A stretch of 64,000 nucleotides of DNA from Rhodobacterales bacterium (GCA_008107755.1 VIRH01000141.1:62001-126000); one strand, 5' to 3'; positions 27,165 to 36,367 are shown, numbered from the stretch's first letter. Notes: generated by a model from the sequence alone, not told the origin. Numbers and translations are program-made.

Positions 27165-27805
27165 GCGGCAGCCCCGTTGCGCCGTCGGAACTGCTCGAGC
27201 CGTGCGGTCGCTTCCTCAGCTGCGCTGCGGATATCGGATGCGCGGCTGCCCCGCCTGCGGTCAGGCTCGGCCGGAGCCTGATATTGGGGCTGATGCTGTG
27301 CCCGGGACTGGGGCTGTGTTTGGGCCTGGGAGCGGGATTGCGGCTGGGGGGCCGCCGCCACCTGCGGCTGATGCACCGGCTCCGGCGCATAGGCAGGCTG
27401 CTCGTAGTAGGACTGTCGCTCGACGGGCCGAACTTCCTGCTGCACGGCCGGAGCGTCCCGCTGAACCGACGCGGCCCGGGCAGCTTCCGCGATCTGCGTG
27501 ATGCGAGCAAAGATCTTTTCGCCTTCGCCGACCTGCTTGGCGAGTGTCCCCGACATCGCTTCGGCATACTTCAGCCGCGTGCCAAGGGTCTTGTCCGCTT
27601 CCGTTGCGGTCGTCTTCAGACCGAGGATCGCCCGCTCGGCAATTTCAGTTGCCGTCATGAGCTCGGAAATGGTCGCCCGCAGAACCTGCTCGTCCGCCCT
27701 GAGGCGTTGCAGTCTGCGGTTCAACGTCCAGCAGTAGCCGATGGTGATCACCAACAGCACAGCGACCAGTGCCTCGATGATCATTCCGAGTGGCAGTGTG
27801 GTCAT
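27161..27805 (-). CDS. DUF6468 domain protein of the fliM operon
   Basis: A 214-residue protein with one N-terminal membrane helix (MIIEALVAVLLVITIGYCW), a conserved helical region LQRLRADEQVLRATISELMTATEIAERAI, and a long Gln/Pro-rich tail ending in a short helix. I recognise the first 120 residues as the DUF6468 type that follows fliM in many alphaproteobacteria. The ATG at 27805 overlaps the fliM stop by four bases; an open frame extending 47 codons upstream lies inside fliM and is spurious. Function is unknown. Topology suggests an anchored cytoplasmic coiled coil near the motor switch. Confidence 0.72.
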   Translation of the reverse strand: MTTLPLGMIIEALVAVLLVITIGYCWTLNRRLQRLRADEQVLRATISELMTATEIAERAILGLKTTATEADKTLGTRLKYAEAMSGTLAKQVGEGEKIFARITQIAEAARAASVQRDAPAVQQEVRPVERQSYYEQPAYAPEPVHQPQVAAAPQPQSRSQAQTQPQSRAQHQPQYQAPAEPDRRRGSRASDIRSAAEEATARLEQFRRRNGAAA

Positions 27806-29037
27806 TGTTCCCCCATTTCGCTTTGCATGGCGCGCTCGAAAGCCGCGAGTGTCATTTTTGGTTTGCGCAGATTCTTCGCGACACGGATCGAAATGGAATC
27901 CTCCACCTTGCCGAGCGTGCCTTCCGTCAACGGAACATTGCCGCACTTGATCATCACGGGGTCGCTCGGCTCCTTGTCGAAAACCAGAGTCTGGCCGACA
28001 TCGAGGCTCAGCACGCGCCCAAGCGGCAGATAGGTCTCATATAGCACCGCATCGACCTCGACTTGCGCCGCATGAATCTCGGTCGCAAGGTGCCCTTCCC
28101 AGATGGGATCGCGGCCGAATTTCTCGCCCATGAACATCTGGAGCAGCAGATCGCGGATCGGCTCCAGGGTTGCATAGGGCATCATGATTTCGACGGAGCC
28201 GCCGCGGTCCTCCATGTCGATCCGAAGCTCGACGAGGATAGCCGCATTGGCCGGTCGGGAGATCGCTGCGAAACGCGGGTTGGTCTCGAGCCGCTCCAGA
28301 TTGAAATGCACCGGCGACAGCGGCGCGAAGGCCTGCTCGGCATCCTGCAGGATCAGCGAAACCATCTGCTGGACGAGACCGGTCTCGATGGTGGTGTAGG
28401 GACGCCCCTCGACACGCACCGCAGAGGTTCCGCGCCCACCGCCAAGAAGCACGTCGATGATTGAATAGATCAGGCTCGACTCGACGGTGACAAGTCCGAA
28501 GCCATCCCACTCTTCGGCCTTGAAGACGCCGAGGATGGCCGGCAGCGGGATAGAATTGAGATAGTCGCCGAAACGGACGGAACTGATGGAATCCAGCGAC
28601 ACTTCAACGTTGTCCGACGTGAAGTTGCGCAAGGACGTTGTTGTGAGGCGAACCAGGCGGTCGAAAACGATTTCGAGCATCGGCAGACGCTCGTAGGAGA
28701 CCATCGCCGAGTTGATGAGCGCCCGGATCCCGCTCTGGTCGCCGGCAATCGTGTCCTCGATGTTGAAACCGAGGAGGTTGTCGATTTCTTCCTGATTGAG
28801 GACACGGTCGGCGCCACGAGTCGCGTTCTCGAGGTCCGGCTCGCTGTCGTCGATCATGGCCGCCCATTGCGCCGCCATGTCGTCGGAGCCACCAGCCCCC
28901 TGCTCCTCGAGGGCTGCGCCCCAGGCCGCGGCCAAATCGTCATCGTCGTCGCCGGCACCCTGCTCCGCCAGAGCAGCGCCCCATGCGTCGGCCATGTCGT
29001 CGTCGGACAGGTCGTCTTCGTTATCGAGATCAGCCAT
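27802..29037 (-). CDS. fliM: Flagellar motor switch protein FliM with repeated N terminus
   Basis: A 411-residue FliM, the C-ring protein that binds phospho-CheY and FliN. The CheY-binding peptide LNQEEIDNLLGF, normally at the very N terminus, is at residues 80-91. It is preceded by an acidic extension with three copies of a DD(M/L)AxxWxAxL motif at about residues 13-22, 33-42 and 52-61. The middle domain contains YERLPMLEIVFDRLVRL, and the C-terminal FliN-like domain includes LPLGRVLSLDVGQTLVFD. The fliL gene lies 8 bp upstream. The E. coli protein is 334 residues, so the length excess is explained by the N-terminal repeats. Confidence 0.93.
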   Translation of the reverse strand: MADLDNEDDLSDDDMADAWGAALAEQGAGDDDDDLAAAWGAALEEQGAGGSDDMAAQWAAMIDDSEPDLENATRGADRVLNQEEIDNLLGFNIEDTIAGDQSGIRALINSAMVSYERLPMLEIVFDRLVRLTTTSLRNFTSDNVEVSLDSISSVRFGDYLNSIPLPAILGVFKAEEWDGFGLVTVESSLIYSIIDVLLGGGRGTSAVRVEGRPYTTIETGLVQQMVSLILQDAEQAFAPLSPVHFNLERLETNPRFAAISRPANAAILVELRIDMEDRGGSVEIMMPYATLEPIRDLLLQMFMGEKFGRDPIWEGHLATEIHAAQVEVDAVLYETYLPLGRVLSLDVGQTLVFDKEPSDPVMIKCGNVPLTEGTLGKVEDSISIRVAKNLRKPKMTLAAFERAMQSEMGEQ

Positions 29038-29045
29038 TCAGTTCA

Positions 29046-29558
29046 TCACTGTACAAGGATTTCCTTGAACAGCACCCCTTCAACCTTTGCCGGATAGACC
29101 GACAGATTGATCCGCCTGAGCAATTCTTCCTTCAGACGGAACAGACCGGCAGACCCTTCCAGGTCCGCAGGGCGGAGTTCGCGCAGGTAGATCTGGAACG
29201 CATCCAGAATCCTTGGCAGATACGGCGTGATCTGATCCACCATTGCGCGATCCTCGACTTCGAGCGCTATTCTCACCTTCAGGTAGGTCGAGCGCCCATC
29301 GGTCGCCAAATTCACAGTCATTTCCGGCAGGTCATAAAAGACCACCGGCTTTTGCACTTCCTGAGGCGCTTCTCCGTCAGCGTTCGGCTCAGGCGAAGGC
29401 CCGCCGCCCATCAGAAAGAAATAGGCACCACCGCCCGCAGCCAGCAGCACCACCAGTCCGATGCCACCAAACAGAATAAGCTTCTTCTTCTTGCCACCGG
29501 CGCCGGCTTCTGCCCCATCTTCGGCTTCGTCGCCAGCTGCGGCGCTTTCGTCAGCCAT
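29046..29558 (-). CDS. fliL: Flagellar basal body protein FliL
   Basis: A 170-residue inner-membrane protein with a short acidic cytoplasmic N terminus, a lysine run (GGKKKKLILFGG), one membrane helix (GIGLVVLLAAGGGAYFFLM) and a periplasmic domain with VFYDLPEMTVNLATDGRSTYLKV, the usual FliL signature. FliL forms a ring around the stator units. It is the first gene of the operon fliL-fliM-DUF6468-motE-like-TPR and is divergent from flgF. Confidence 0.93.
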   Translation of the reverse strand: MADESAAAGDEAEDGAEAGAGGKKKKLILFGGIGLVVLLAAGGGAYFFLMGGGPSPEPNADGEAPQEVQKPVVFYDLPEMTVNLATDGRSTYLKVRIALEVEDRAMVDQITPYLPRILDAFQIYLRELRPADLEGSAGLFRLKEELLRRINLSVYPAKVEGVLFKEILVQ

Positions 29559-29616
29559 TCCGCACCCCGAATATTCAAGCGCACGCGCGCGCTAATTATT
29601 ACTAAAGAGTTAATGG

Positions 29617-29631
29617 TTAACGAATAGTTAC
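29617..29631. promoter_or_regulatory. CtrA-type box, one mismatch, between fliL and flgF
   Basis: TTAA-CGAATAG-TTAC matches TTAA-N7-TTAA except for the last base. An additional TTAA lies eight bases earlier. It is 59 bp upstream of the fliL ATG and so probably serves fliL rather than flgF. Confidence 0.45.
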
Positions 29632-29654
29632 CGGACCATTAACGCGAGTCACCG

Positions 29655-29667
29655 GGCAAAAATTGCC
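29655..29667. promoter_or_regulatory. GGCAA-AAA-TTGCC palindrome upstream of flgF
   Basis: A perfect copy of the GGCAA-N3-TTGCC palindrome also seen before flgB and flgI. It lies about 85 bp upstream of the sigma-54 type promoter of flgF, the usual distance for the binding site of a sigma-54 activator. In Caulobacter the activator FlbD plays this part; a homologue is inferred, not seen. Confidence 0.6.
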
Positions 29668-29751
29668 AAGTGGTTAAGTTCTGCCGGAATCTTCTGCCGC
29701 ACGCACCCGGCCCATTAAGTTTTTACCCAGATTTCCCAAGGATTTAAAAAC

Positions 29752-29767
29752 TGGCACGCCCCGTGCA
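29752..29767 (+). promoter_or_regulatory. Sigma-54 type promoter of flgF operon
   Basis: TGGCACG-CCCC-GTGCA fits the -24/-12 consensus TGGCACG-N4-TTGCA with one mismatch and the exact spacing (GG to GC 12 bases). It ends 68 bp before the flgF ATG. Confidence 0.75.
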
Positions 29768-29835
29768 TTAACCTTAACAGGCCGGCGGATCTGGGGAGAT
29801 CGGCAGGCTGTTCGGGGAGCAAAGGAACCGTTCAC

Positions 29836-30576
29836 ATGGAGAACGCTCAGTTAGTTGCCTTATCCAGGCAGTCGATTTTGCGGAATCATCTCGACGTGAT
29901 CGCCAACAATATGGCGAACATCAACACGACGGGATTCAAGTCGCAGAATCTCCACTTCGTGGAATACATCATGCCGGTGGCCGACGGTTCGGCCTTCGAG
30001 CCCGCGGATCGGAAGATCTCCTACGTGGACATGTTCACGACCAGGACCGATTTCGAGCCAGGCTCCGTCAAGGTGACCGGAAACGAGTTCGACCTCGCTC
30101 TCAACAGCGACGGCTTCTTTGTCGTTCAGATGGAGGACGGCACCGAAGCCTACACCCGCGCCGGCAACTTCCGCCTGGACGCAACGGGCCAGCTGGTGAC
30201 GATCGACGGCGATCCGGTACTGACCCAGCAAGGGCCGATCACCTTCACGCGTGAAGATGGCAATGTCCAGATCGCCAGCGACGGCACGATCGCGACAAAT
30301 CTAGGGGTCCGCGGCAACATCCGCGTCGCCAACTTCGAGGATCCGCGCACGCTGGAAAAAATCGGCGACACCCTGTTCACCGGCGAGAACCCGAATGTTC
30401 CGCAGGAAATTCGTCTGGTTCAGGGCGCGGTTGAAACCTCGAACGTTTTCGGCGTCACGGAAGTGACGCGCCTGATCGAAGTGACCCGCGCCTACGACGC
30501 CACCGCGAAAGTGGTCAAGGATCTCGATGAATTGCGCCAGCAGGCGATCTCGAAACTCGGCCAGATACAAGCCTGA
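29836..30576 (+). CDS. flgF: Flagellar distal-type rod protein FlgF
   Basis: A 246-residue rod protein. It has the conserved N-terminal helix with HLDVIANNMANINTTGFKSQ and a C-terminal helix VTRLIEVTRAYDATAKVVKDL. FlgF joins the proximal rod to FlgG. It begins the plus-strand operon flgF-flgG-flgA-flgH, with a sigma-54 type promoter 69 bp upstream and AAAGGA before the ATG. Confidence 0.94.
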   Translation: MENAQLVALSRQSILRNHLDVIANNMANINTTGFKSQNLHFVEYIMPVADGSAFEPADRKISYVDMFTTRTDFEPGSVKVTGNEFDLALNSDGFFVVQMEDGTEAYTRAGNFRLDATGQLVTIDGDPVLTQQGPITFTREDGNVQIASDGTIATNLGVRGNIRVANFEDPRTLEKIGDTLFTGENPNVPQEIRLVQGAVETSNVFGVTEVTRLIEVTRAYDATAKVVKDLDELRQQAISKLGQIQA

Positions 30577-30597
30577 CAGGCTGCAAGGATTTAGACG

Positions 30598-31380
30598 ATG
30601 AAAGCACTCCATATCGCAGCGACGGGCATGAAGGCCCAGGAAACCAACGTCGAAGTGATCTCGAACAACGTCGCCAACATGCGCACGACCGGGTTCAAGA
30701 AGCAGCGCGCCGATTTTCAGGACCTGCTCTACCAGAACCTGCGCCGCATGGGCACCGAGACCTCCGACGCCGGCACGATCGTCCCGACGGGTATCCAGAT
30801 CGGTTCGGGCGTGAAGATCGCCTCCACCACACGCATCATGTCCCAGGGCTCCCTGGAACAGACCGGCAAGCAACTGGACGTCGCCATCCGCGGCGAAGGT
30901 TTTTTCCAGATCGACCTTCCGGACGGCACCACCGCCTTCACCCGCGACGGCTCCTTCGAGCGTGATGCGAACGGCGATCTGGTCACCGTCGACGGCTATC
31001 AGGTCAATCCGGGCATCAACATTCCGAACAACACCCAGGACATCACCATTTCCAACACCGGGGAAGTCCAGGGCGTTGATCAGGCGGGCAACACCGTTCA
31101 GCTTGGACAGCTTGAGCTGGCCCGCTTCGTCAACAAGGCCGGTCTTGAAGCCGTTGGCGACAACCTCTTCCGCGAAACGGATGCCAGCGGCGCCGCCGAA
31201 ACCGGGTCGCCCGGCGACGACGGCTTCGGCTCCGTTCAGCAGTACTTCCTTGAAATGGCAAACGTGGATGCGGTCACCGAAATCGCCGACCTGATCTCCG
31301 CCCAGCGCGCCTACGAGATGAACTCGCAGATCATCCAGGCCGCTGACGAGATGTACTCCACCACCACCAACCTGCGCTGA
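30598..31380 (+). CDS. flgG: Flagellar distal rod protein FlgG
   Basis: A 260-residue distal rod protein of standard length. The start MKALHIAATGMKAQETNVEVISNN, the insertion DLLYQNLRRMG and the C-terminal ISAQRAYEMNSQIIQAADEM are all diagnostic for FlgG. It is 21 bp downstream of flgF. Confidence 0.97.
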   Translation: MKALHIAATGMKAQETNVEVISNNVANMRTTGFKKQRADFQDLLYQNLRRMGTETSDAGTIVPTGIQIGSGVKIASTTRIMSQGSLEQTGKQLDVAIRGEGFFQIDLPDGTTAFTRDGSFERDANGDLVTVDGYQVNPGINIPNNTQDITISNTGEVQGVDQAGNTVQLGQLELARFVNKAGLEAVGDNLFRETDASGAAETGSPGDDGFGSVQQYFLEMANVDAVTEIADLISAQRAYEMNSQIIQAADEMYSTTTNLR

Positions 31381-31395
31381 TAGGGAGCCGCTGAG

Positions 31396-32379
31396 ATGAA
31401 AAGACATCTGCTCAAGGCGCTGGTCGGTTTCGGCCTCGCGGTTCTGGTTTCCGGTGCAGTGCGCGCCGACGACCGCCCTGTGCTGCGCTCGCAGGTCATG
31501 ACGCTTTCGGAGATCGTCACCATCGGCGACTTCTACTCCAATGCCGGCGACCTGGCCTCCGCACCCCTGTTCCGGTCTCCCGACATGGGAACGTCCGGCA
31601 ACGTGCCGGCGCAGGCTGTCGCCAACCGCGCTCGCGCCGCAGGCCTCAAGCTGGCAGGCACCGACGGGCTCCGCACGGTCGTCGTCCACCGCAGCGCCAC
31701 CCGCTTCGGCCATGACCAGCTGGAAGAACTGGTACGCAACGCACTGGTGGAGACCGACGCCAGCCTCGACCCCGCCAATCTGGACATCAAGCTTGTCCAG
31801 GCACCGGACAAGGTGCTGGCCGACCCGAAGGTAAAGGATCCGATCCGCTTCGACCGGGTCGACTGGTCCCAGAGCAGCGGCCTGTTCACCATCCAGGCAA
31901 CGGTTGCCGCAGAGCATGGCGTCAAGCCGCTGACGCTTAGCGGCAAAGCCACCGAGATGATCGAGGTCCTCGCGCTGGTCCAGCCGCTGCGCCGCGGCGA
32001 CATCCTCCGGGAAGAAGACGTCGTTACCGTTCGGCTCGCCCGCCGTAAGGTGCCGGCCGGCACTCTGGACGACCCGTCTGAAATCATCGGCAAGCAGGCA
32101 CGCAATTCACTGCGCTCCAACACCCCCCTCTCTCGCAAGGATTTCCAGCGCCCCGTGCTGGTCAAGCGCGGCGAGAAGGTGACCGTGAACTTCGAGATGC
32201 CGGGAATGAAACTGACCTCACGGGCCCAGGCCATGGACGACGGTGCCGTGGGTGACTTGATCGACGTTATGAACCTTCAGTCCCGCCGCATTGTACCGGC
32301 AACGATCCTGTCCCGTGGCCAGGTCCGTGTGAACACCGCCAATCCAGTGGTCGCCAGCCTGAACAGCGAGATCAAATAA
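31396..32379 (+). CDS. flgA: Flagellar P-ring chaperone FlgA
   Basis: A 327-residue periplasmic chaperone that helps FlgI polymerise into the P ring. It has a signal peptide (ALVGFGLAVLVSGAVRA), an N-terminal domain and a C-terminal SAF domain with VQPLRRGDILREEDVVTVRL and KQARNSLRSNTPLSRKDF. E. coli FlgA is about 220 residues; the alphaproteobacterial form is longer, as here. Its stop overlaps the flgH start (TAATG). Confidence 0.92.
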   Translation: MKRHLLKALVGFGLAVLVSGAVRADDRPVLRSQVMTLSEIVTIGDFYSNAGDLASAPLFRSPDMGTSGNVPAQAVANRARAAGLKLAGTDGLRTVVVHRSATRFGHDQLEELVRNALVETDASLDPANLDIKLVQAPDKVLADPKVKDPIRFDRVDWSQSSGLFTIQATVAAEHGVKPLTLSGKATEMIEVLALVQPLRRGDILREEDVVTVRLARRKVPAGTLDDPSEIIGKQARNSLRSNTPLSRKDFQRPVLVKRGEKVTVNFEMPGMKLTSRAQAMDDGAVGDLIDVMNLQSRRIVPATILSRGQVRVNTANPVVASLNSEIK

Positions 32380-33134
32380 TGCTGAAAACAACGATATCCC
32401 ATCGCAATCTGCTGGCCAGCGCCGCTCTCGCAGTTCTCCTCGGCGGCTGTGGCACCGCCGACCAGCTCGCCCAGGTCGGCAAGCAGCCCCCGCTGAATGC
32501 CATTCAGGATCCGACCACCCAGCCCGGGTACCGTCCGGTGCAGATGCCGATGCCCGAGCCTCAGCAGGCGCACTACAATCCGAATTCTCTCTGGCAGTCA
32601 GGCAGCCGCGCCTTCTTCAAGGATCAGCGCGCCAGCCGGGTCGGCGATATCCTCACCGTCGTCGTCACCATCGATGACCAGGCACAGCTCTCGAACAGCA
32701 CCGAACGCAGCCGCAGCGATTCCAGCGGCGCCGGCGTCGGCGGTGCGCTCGGCACGGCCATCGACACGGTCTTCCTGCCCGCAGGTGTCGCGGCAAGCGA
32801 TCTTGGAAACGTGAACAGCAACTCCGACTTCCAGGGACAGGGCAGCGTCGACCGCGAAGAACAGCTGGAAACCACCATCGCAGCCGTGGTCACGCAGGTC
32901 CTGCCAAACGGCAACCTCGTCATCGAGGGCCGCCAGGAGGTGCGCGTCAACTTCGAGGTCCGCGAGCTGATCGTCGCCGGTATCGTGCGGCCGGAGGACA
33001 TCACCTCCAACAACCGCATCGCCAGCGAACAGATTGCCGAAGCCCGCATCGGCTATGGCGGCCGTGGCCAGATCACCACGGTTCAGCAGCCCCGTGTCGG
33101 CAATCAGGTTCTCGACATCCTGATGCCTTTCTAA
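32379..33134 (+). CDS. flgH: Flagellar L-ring lipoprotein FlgH
   Basis: A 251-residue outer-membrane lipoprotein that forms the L ring. The lipobox VLLGGC places the acylated cysteine at residue 24. The family block SLWQSGSRAFFKDQRASRVGDILTV and the C-terminal VRPEDITSNNRIASEQIAEARIGYGGRG are diagnostic. It is the last gene of the flgF operon and is followed by a strong terminator. Confidence 0.96.
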   Translation: MLKTTISHRNLLASAALAVLLGGCGTADQLAQVGKQPPLNAIQDPTTQPGYRPVQMPMPEPQQAHYNPNSLWQSGSRAFFKDQRASRVGDILTVVVTIDDQAQLSNSTERSRSDSSGAGVGGALGTAIDTVFLPAGVAASDLGNVNSNSDFQGQGSVDREEQLETTIAAVVTQVLPNGNLVIEGRQEVRVNFEVRELIVAGIVRPEDITSNNRIASEQIAEARIGYGGRGQITTVQQPRVGNQVLDILMPF

Positions 33135-33197
33135 AAGTTCAGTCCCCCGGCCGTTACCGGCAGAGTGTTCTAGAAGCTCGACCGGTTACGGTTGACG

Positions 33198-33243
33198 ACG
33201 GGCATGGCGTCTCGCTCCCCGAGCGCCATGCCCGTTCTCTTTT
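33198..33243 (+). terminator. Intrinsic terminator after flgH
   Basis: ACGGGCATGGCG (33198-33209) pairs with CGCCATGCCCGT (33224-33235), and an inner CTCG/CGAG extends the stem. A T-rich run (TCTCTTTT) follows. It lies 63 bp past the flgH stop. Confidence 0.8.
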
Positions 33244-33443
33244 CCGCATCACACCGCCTTTACTTACGCAGCGTTCATTTCCTCCCCGATTGAAACTGTG
33301 CAGAAACCGAGCCGTGGCATTTTCACGACCGGTTTCGACCATGCGAGCGATGACGTGACGCGGTTTTACGCTAATATGTCCAAAGCGCCGTACGCCCCAT
33401 GACGAGGCGTACCCATCTTCCTGACGGTTTACCGGGGGTCTCC

Positions 33444-34256
33444 ATGCGTATCCTGATCGTTTCCTTGTTCGGATTTTTCGTTTCGTTGAGTTCTCCGGCC
33501 CTGAGCGCCAGTTGCGGGAATGGGCCTGCAGGGTTCGATGCCTGGAAGCAGGCCTTCATCGCCAACTCGGCCAGATATGGCCTGAAGGAGCGGGTCGTCG
33601 CATCCACGCTGAAGAATGTCAGCTACAACGCCAAGGTGGTCCGGCTCGACAGGAACCAGAAGTCCTTCAAGCTGAGCTTCAATCAATTCTATGCCAAGCG
33701 CGTCAACAACGCGATGATCCGGCGCGGCCAGAGCCTTGCCAAGACTTACCGCCGCATCTTCGACGGCATTGAGCGGAAGTACGGTGTACCGGCGCCGGTC
33801 ATCCTGGCGATCTGGGGACTTGAAACGAACTACGGCAGCTTTTCCGGAAACATGTCCGTCGTCCGCTCCCTTGCGACGCTTGCCTATGACTGCCGCCGGT
33901 CAGCCTTCTTCACCAACGAACTGGTCAACGCGCTCGCCATCATCCAGCGCCGCGACATGACGCCGGCCGAAATGAAAGGGGCCTGGGCAGGCGAGATCGG
34001 CCAGACCCAGTTCCTGGCATCGTCCTATATGAAATACGCTGTCGACTATGACCGGGACGGACGACGAGATCTGATCCGCTCCATCCCCGACGTCCTCGCC
34101 TCCACTGCCAACTATCTTGCCAAGAAGGGCTGGCGCCGTGGTCAGGGCTGGGGGCCGGGCACGGCAAACTACAACGTCCTGAAGCAGTGGAACAAGGCGA
34201 GCGTCTACGTCCAGACCATTTCCGTGATGGCCGACAAGATTGCCGGCAATTCCTGA
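33444..34256 (+). CDS. Lytic murein transglycosylase (MltB family)
   Basis: A 270-residue exported enzyme that cleaves peptidoglycan glycan strands to 1,6-anhydro products. A signal peptide (MRILIVSLFGFFVSLSSPALSA) is present. The SLT_2/MltB core shows the catalytic Glu127 in AIWGLETNYG and the conserved GEIGQTQFLASSYMKYAVDYD. The ATG at 33444 gives the signal peptide directly; the 15 codons upstream are open but not needed. Its position beside rod and ring genes suggests it could open the wall for the rod, although MltB-type enzymes also serve general turnover. Confidence 0.88.
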   Translation: MRILIVSLFGFFVSLSSPALSASCGNGPAGFDAWKQAFIANSARYGLKERVVASTLKNVSYNAKVVRLDRNQKSFKLSFNQFYAKRVNNAMIRRGQSLAKTYRRIFDGIERKYGVPAPVILAIWGLETNYGSFSGNMSVVRSLATLAYDCRRSAFFTNELVNALAIIQRRDMTPAEMKGAWAGEIGQTQFLASSYMKYAVDYDRDGRRDLIRSIPDVLASTANYLAKKGWRRGQGWGPGTANYNVLKQWNKASVYVQTISVMADKIAGNS

Positions 34257-34384
34257 CGCGAAGGGACCACGACCTCTCCCATAGCCGGCGAGACCGTCAC
34301 CAGGCTGCAGCTATCCCGGGGCAAGACCGACAGACGCGTGATAAGATGCGGCCCTGCCGACCGTTTCCATTCAGGAGTTTTTCC

Positions 34385-36367
34385 ATGTCCCTTGCCAAAG
34401 ACTTCAGGTTGAACCGCAGAACGCTGCTCATGGGCGCGGCCGCGACCGGGTTCTCCGCCGCGTTGCACCCCTATTCGCTGCGGGCCCAGGAGGGCACTGC
34501 CCATCTGCGCCTGATGGAAACCACCGACCTGCATGTGCATGTCTTTCCCTACGACTACTATTCCGACAAGCCGGTCGATACCGCCGGCCTTGCCCGCACC
34601 GCGACCTTGATCCACGGCATCCGGGACGAAGCGACGAACTCGGTTCTGGTCGACAACGGCGACTTCCTGCAGGGCAATCCGATGGGTGACTTCATCGCCT
34701 ATGAGCGAGGCATGAAGGAGGGCGACCTTCACCCGGTCATCAAGGGCATGAACGTTCTCGATTTCGACGCCGGCACCCTCGGGAACCATGAGTTCAACTA
34801 CGGCCTGGACTTCATGACCAAGGTCCTTGCCGGTGCGAATTTTCCCGTTGTCTGCGCAAATCTCGTCAACGGATCGACGCTCGCCGGAGACGCCCGCAAG
34901 GACGACCTGTTTCTCAAGCCCTATGTCATTGTCGAAAAGCAGATCACGGACGGGGCCGGAAACGCCCATCCCATCCGCATCGGCTTTATCGGCTTCGTGC
35001 CGCCCCAGATCATGAACTGGGACCGGCGCCATCTGGAGGGCAACGTCAACACGCGCGATATCGTTGATGCCGCCCGGGCTTTCGTTCCCGAGATGCGCGA
35101 ACAGGGCTGCGACCTGGTGATCGCCCTCTCCCATTCAGGCATCGACGCGAACGATCGGTCAGACCGCATGGAAAATGCCTCCCTGCACCTGGCCGGCGTC
35201 GAGGGCATAGATGCGGTCTTTACCGGACACCAGCACCTCGTTTTTCCGGGGCCCCAATATGCGGGGCTGCCGGGTGTGGACGCCGACAAGGGCACACTCT
35301 TTGGAAAGCCGGCCGCCATGGGCGGCTTCTGGGGATCCCACCTGGGCGTCATCGACCTGATGATAGAACGGGATGGCAATGGCTGGCGCGTCGCCAACTT
35401 CATGACCGAGGCGCGGCCGATCTACCAGAAGGAGGGCCGCGAGGTCACCCCGCTGGTGGACAGCCAGCAGGACGTTCTGGACGCGGTGAAGGAAGATCAC
35501 GAGGCAACGCTTGCCTATGTCCGCCGTCCGGTCGGAAAGACCTCCGCGCCGCTTCACTCCTATTTTGCCCTCGTCGCGGACGACCCCAGCGTGCAGATCG
35601 TCTCCAAGGCACAGATCTGGTACATCGAACAGATGCTCAAGGGCACCCAATGGGACGACCTTCCCGTGCTGTCCGCTGCCGCGCCCTTCAAGGCCGGCGG
35701 CCGGGGCGGTCCGGACTATTACACCGACGTACCTGTCGGCGATATCGCGATCAAGAACGTTGCCGATCTCTACCTTTACCCCAACACGGTCCGAGCGGTC
35801 GCCGTGAAAGGCAGCATCGTCAAGGACTGGCTGGAAAGATCCGCCGGCATCTTCCGGCAGATTGAACCCGGCAAGACGGATCAGCCTCTGATCAACTCCG
35901 ACTTTCCGAGCTACAATTTTGACGTCATCGACGGCGTGACCTATCAGATCGACCTCAGCCAGCCCTCGAAATACGATCCCAAGGGCGAACGGCTCAATCC
36001 CGACGCAAACCGGATCGTGAACCTTGAGTATCAAGGCGCCCCCCTTGATCCGGATGCCACCTTCGTGGTCGCGACGAACAATTACCGCTCCGGCGGCGGT
36101 GGCAATTTCCCGGGCCTCGGCGACGAGGTCGTCGTCTTCGTCGGCCCCGACACCAACCGCGACGTCCTCGTTCGCTACATCGTTGAACAAGGCACGATCA
36201 ACCCTTCCGCCGATGCCAACTGGACATTCAAGGGACTGCCGGGAACGACCGTCCTGTTCGAAACGGGGCCGGGAGGAACGGAACATGCAGCTTCCGTCGA
36301 AGGGGTGAAGATCGAGCCTGCGGGTGACGGCGCGGACGGGTTTGCCCGCTACCGCATAGCGCTCTGA
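34385..36367 (+). CDS. cpdB: 2',3'-cyclic-nucleotide 2'-phosphodiesterase / 3'-nucleotidase, periplasmic
   Basis: A 660-residue bifunctional nucleotidase of the CpdB/UshA group. The N terminus NRRTLLMGAAATGFSAALHP with twin arginines looks like a Tat signal. The metallophosphatase domain shows TDLHVH (residues 47-52), DNGDFLQGNPMGD, GNHEFNYG and TGHQHLVFPG, the expected metal and substrate residues. The C-terminal 5'-nucleotidase domain contains NNYRSGGGGNFPG. The ATG at 34385 is preceded by CAGGAG; a 66-codon upstream extension is spurious. It salvages nucleotides outside the cytoplasm and has no evident flagellar link. Confidence 0.92.
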   Translation: MSLAKDFRLNRRTLLMGAAATGFSAALHPYSLRAQEGTAHLRLMETTDLHVHVFPYDYYSDKPVDTAGLARTATLIHGIRDEATNSVLVDNGDFLQGNPMGDFIAYERGMKEGDLHPVIKGMNVLDFDAGTLGNHEFNYGLDFMTKVLAGANFPVVCANLVNGSTLAGDARKDDLFLKPYVIVEKQITDGAGNAHPIRIGFIGFVPPQIMNWDRRHLEGNVNTRDIVDAARAFVPEMREQGCDLVIALSHSGIDANDRSDRMENASLHLAGVEGIDAVFTGHQHLVFPGPQYAGLPGVDADKGTLFGKPAAMGGFWGSHLGVIDLMIERDGNGWRVANFMTEARPIYQKEGREVTPLVDSQQDVLDAVKEDHEATLAYVRRPVGKTSAPLHSYFALVADDPSVQIVSKAQIWYIEQMLKGTQWDDLPVLSAAAPFKAGGRGGPDYYTDVPVGDIAIKNVADLYLYPNTVRAVAVKGSIVKDWLERSAGIFRQIEPGKTDQPLINSDFPSYNFDVIDGVTYQIDLSQPSKYDPKGERLNPDANRIVNLEYQGAPLDPDATFVVATNNYRSGGGGNFPGLGDEVVVFVGPDTNRDVLVRYIVEQGTINPSADANWTFKGLPGTTVLFETGPGGTEHAASVEGVKIEPAGDGADGFARYRIAL

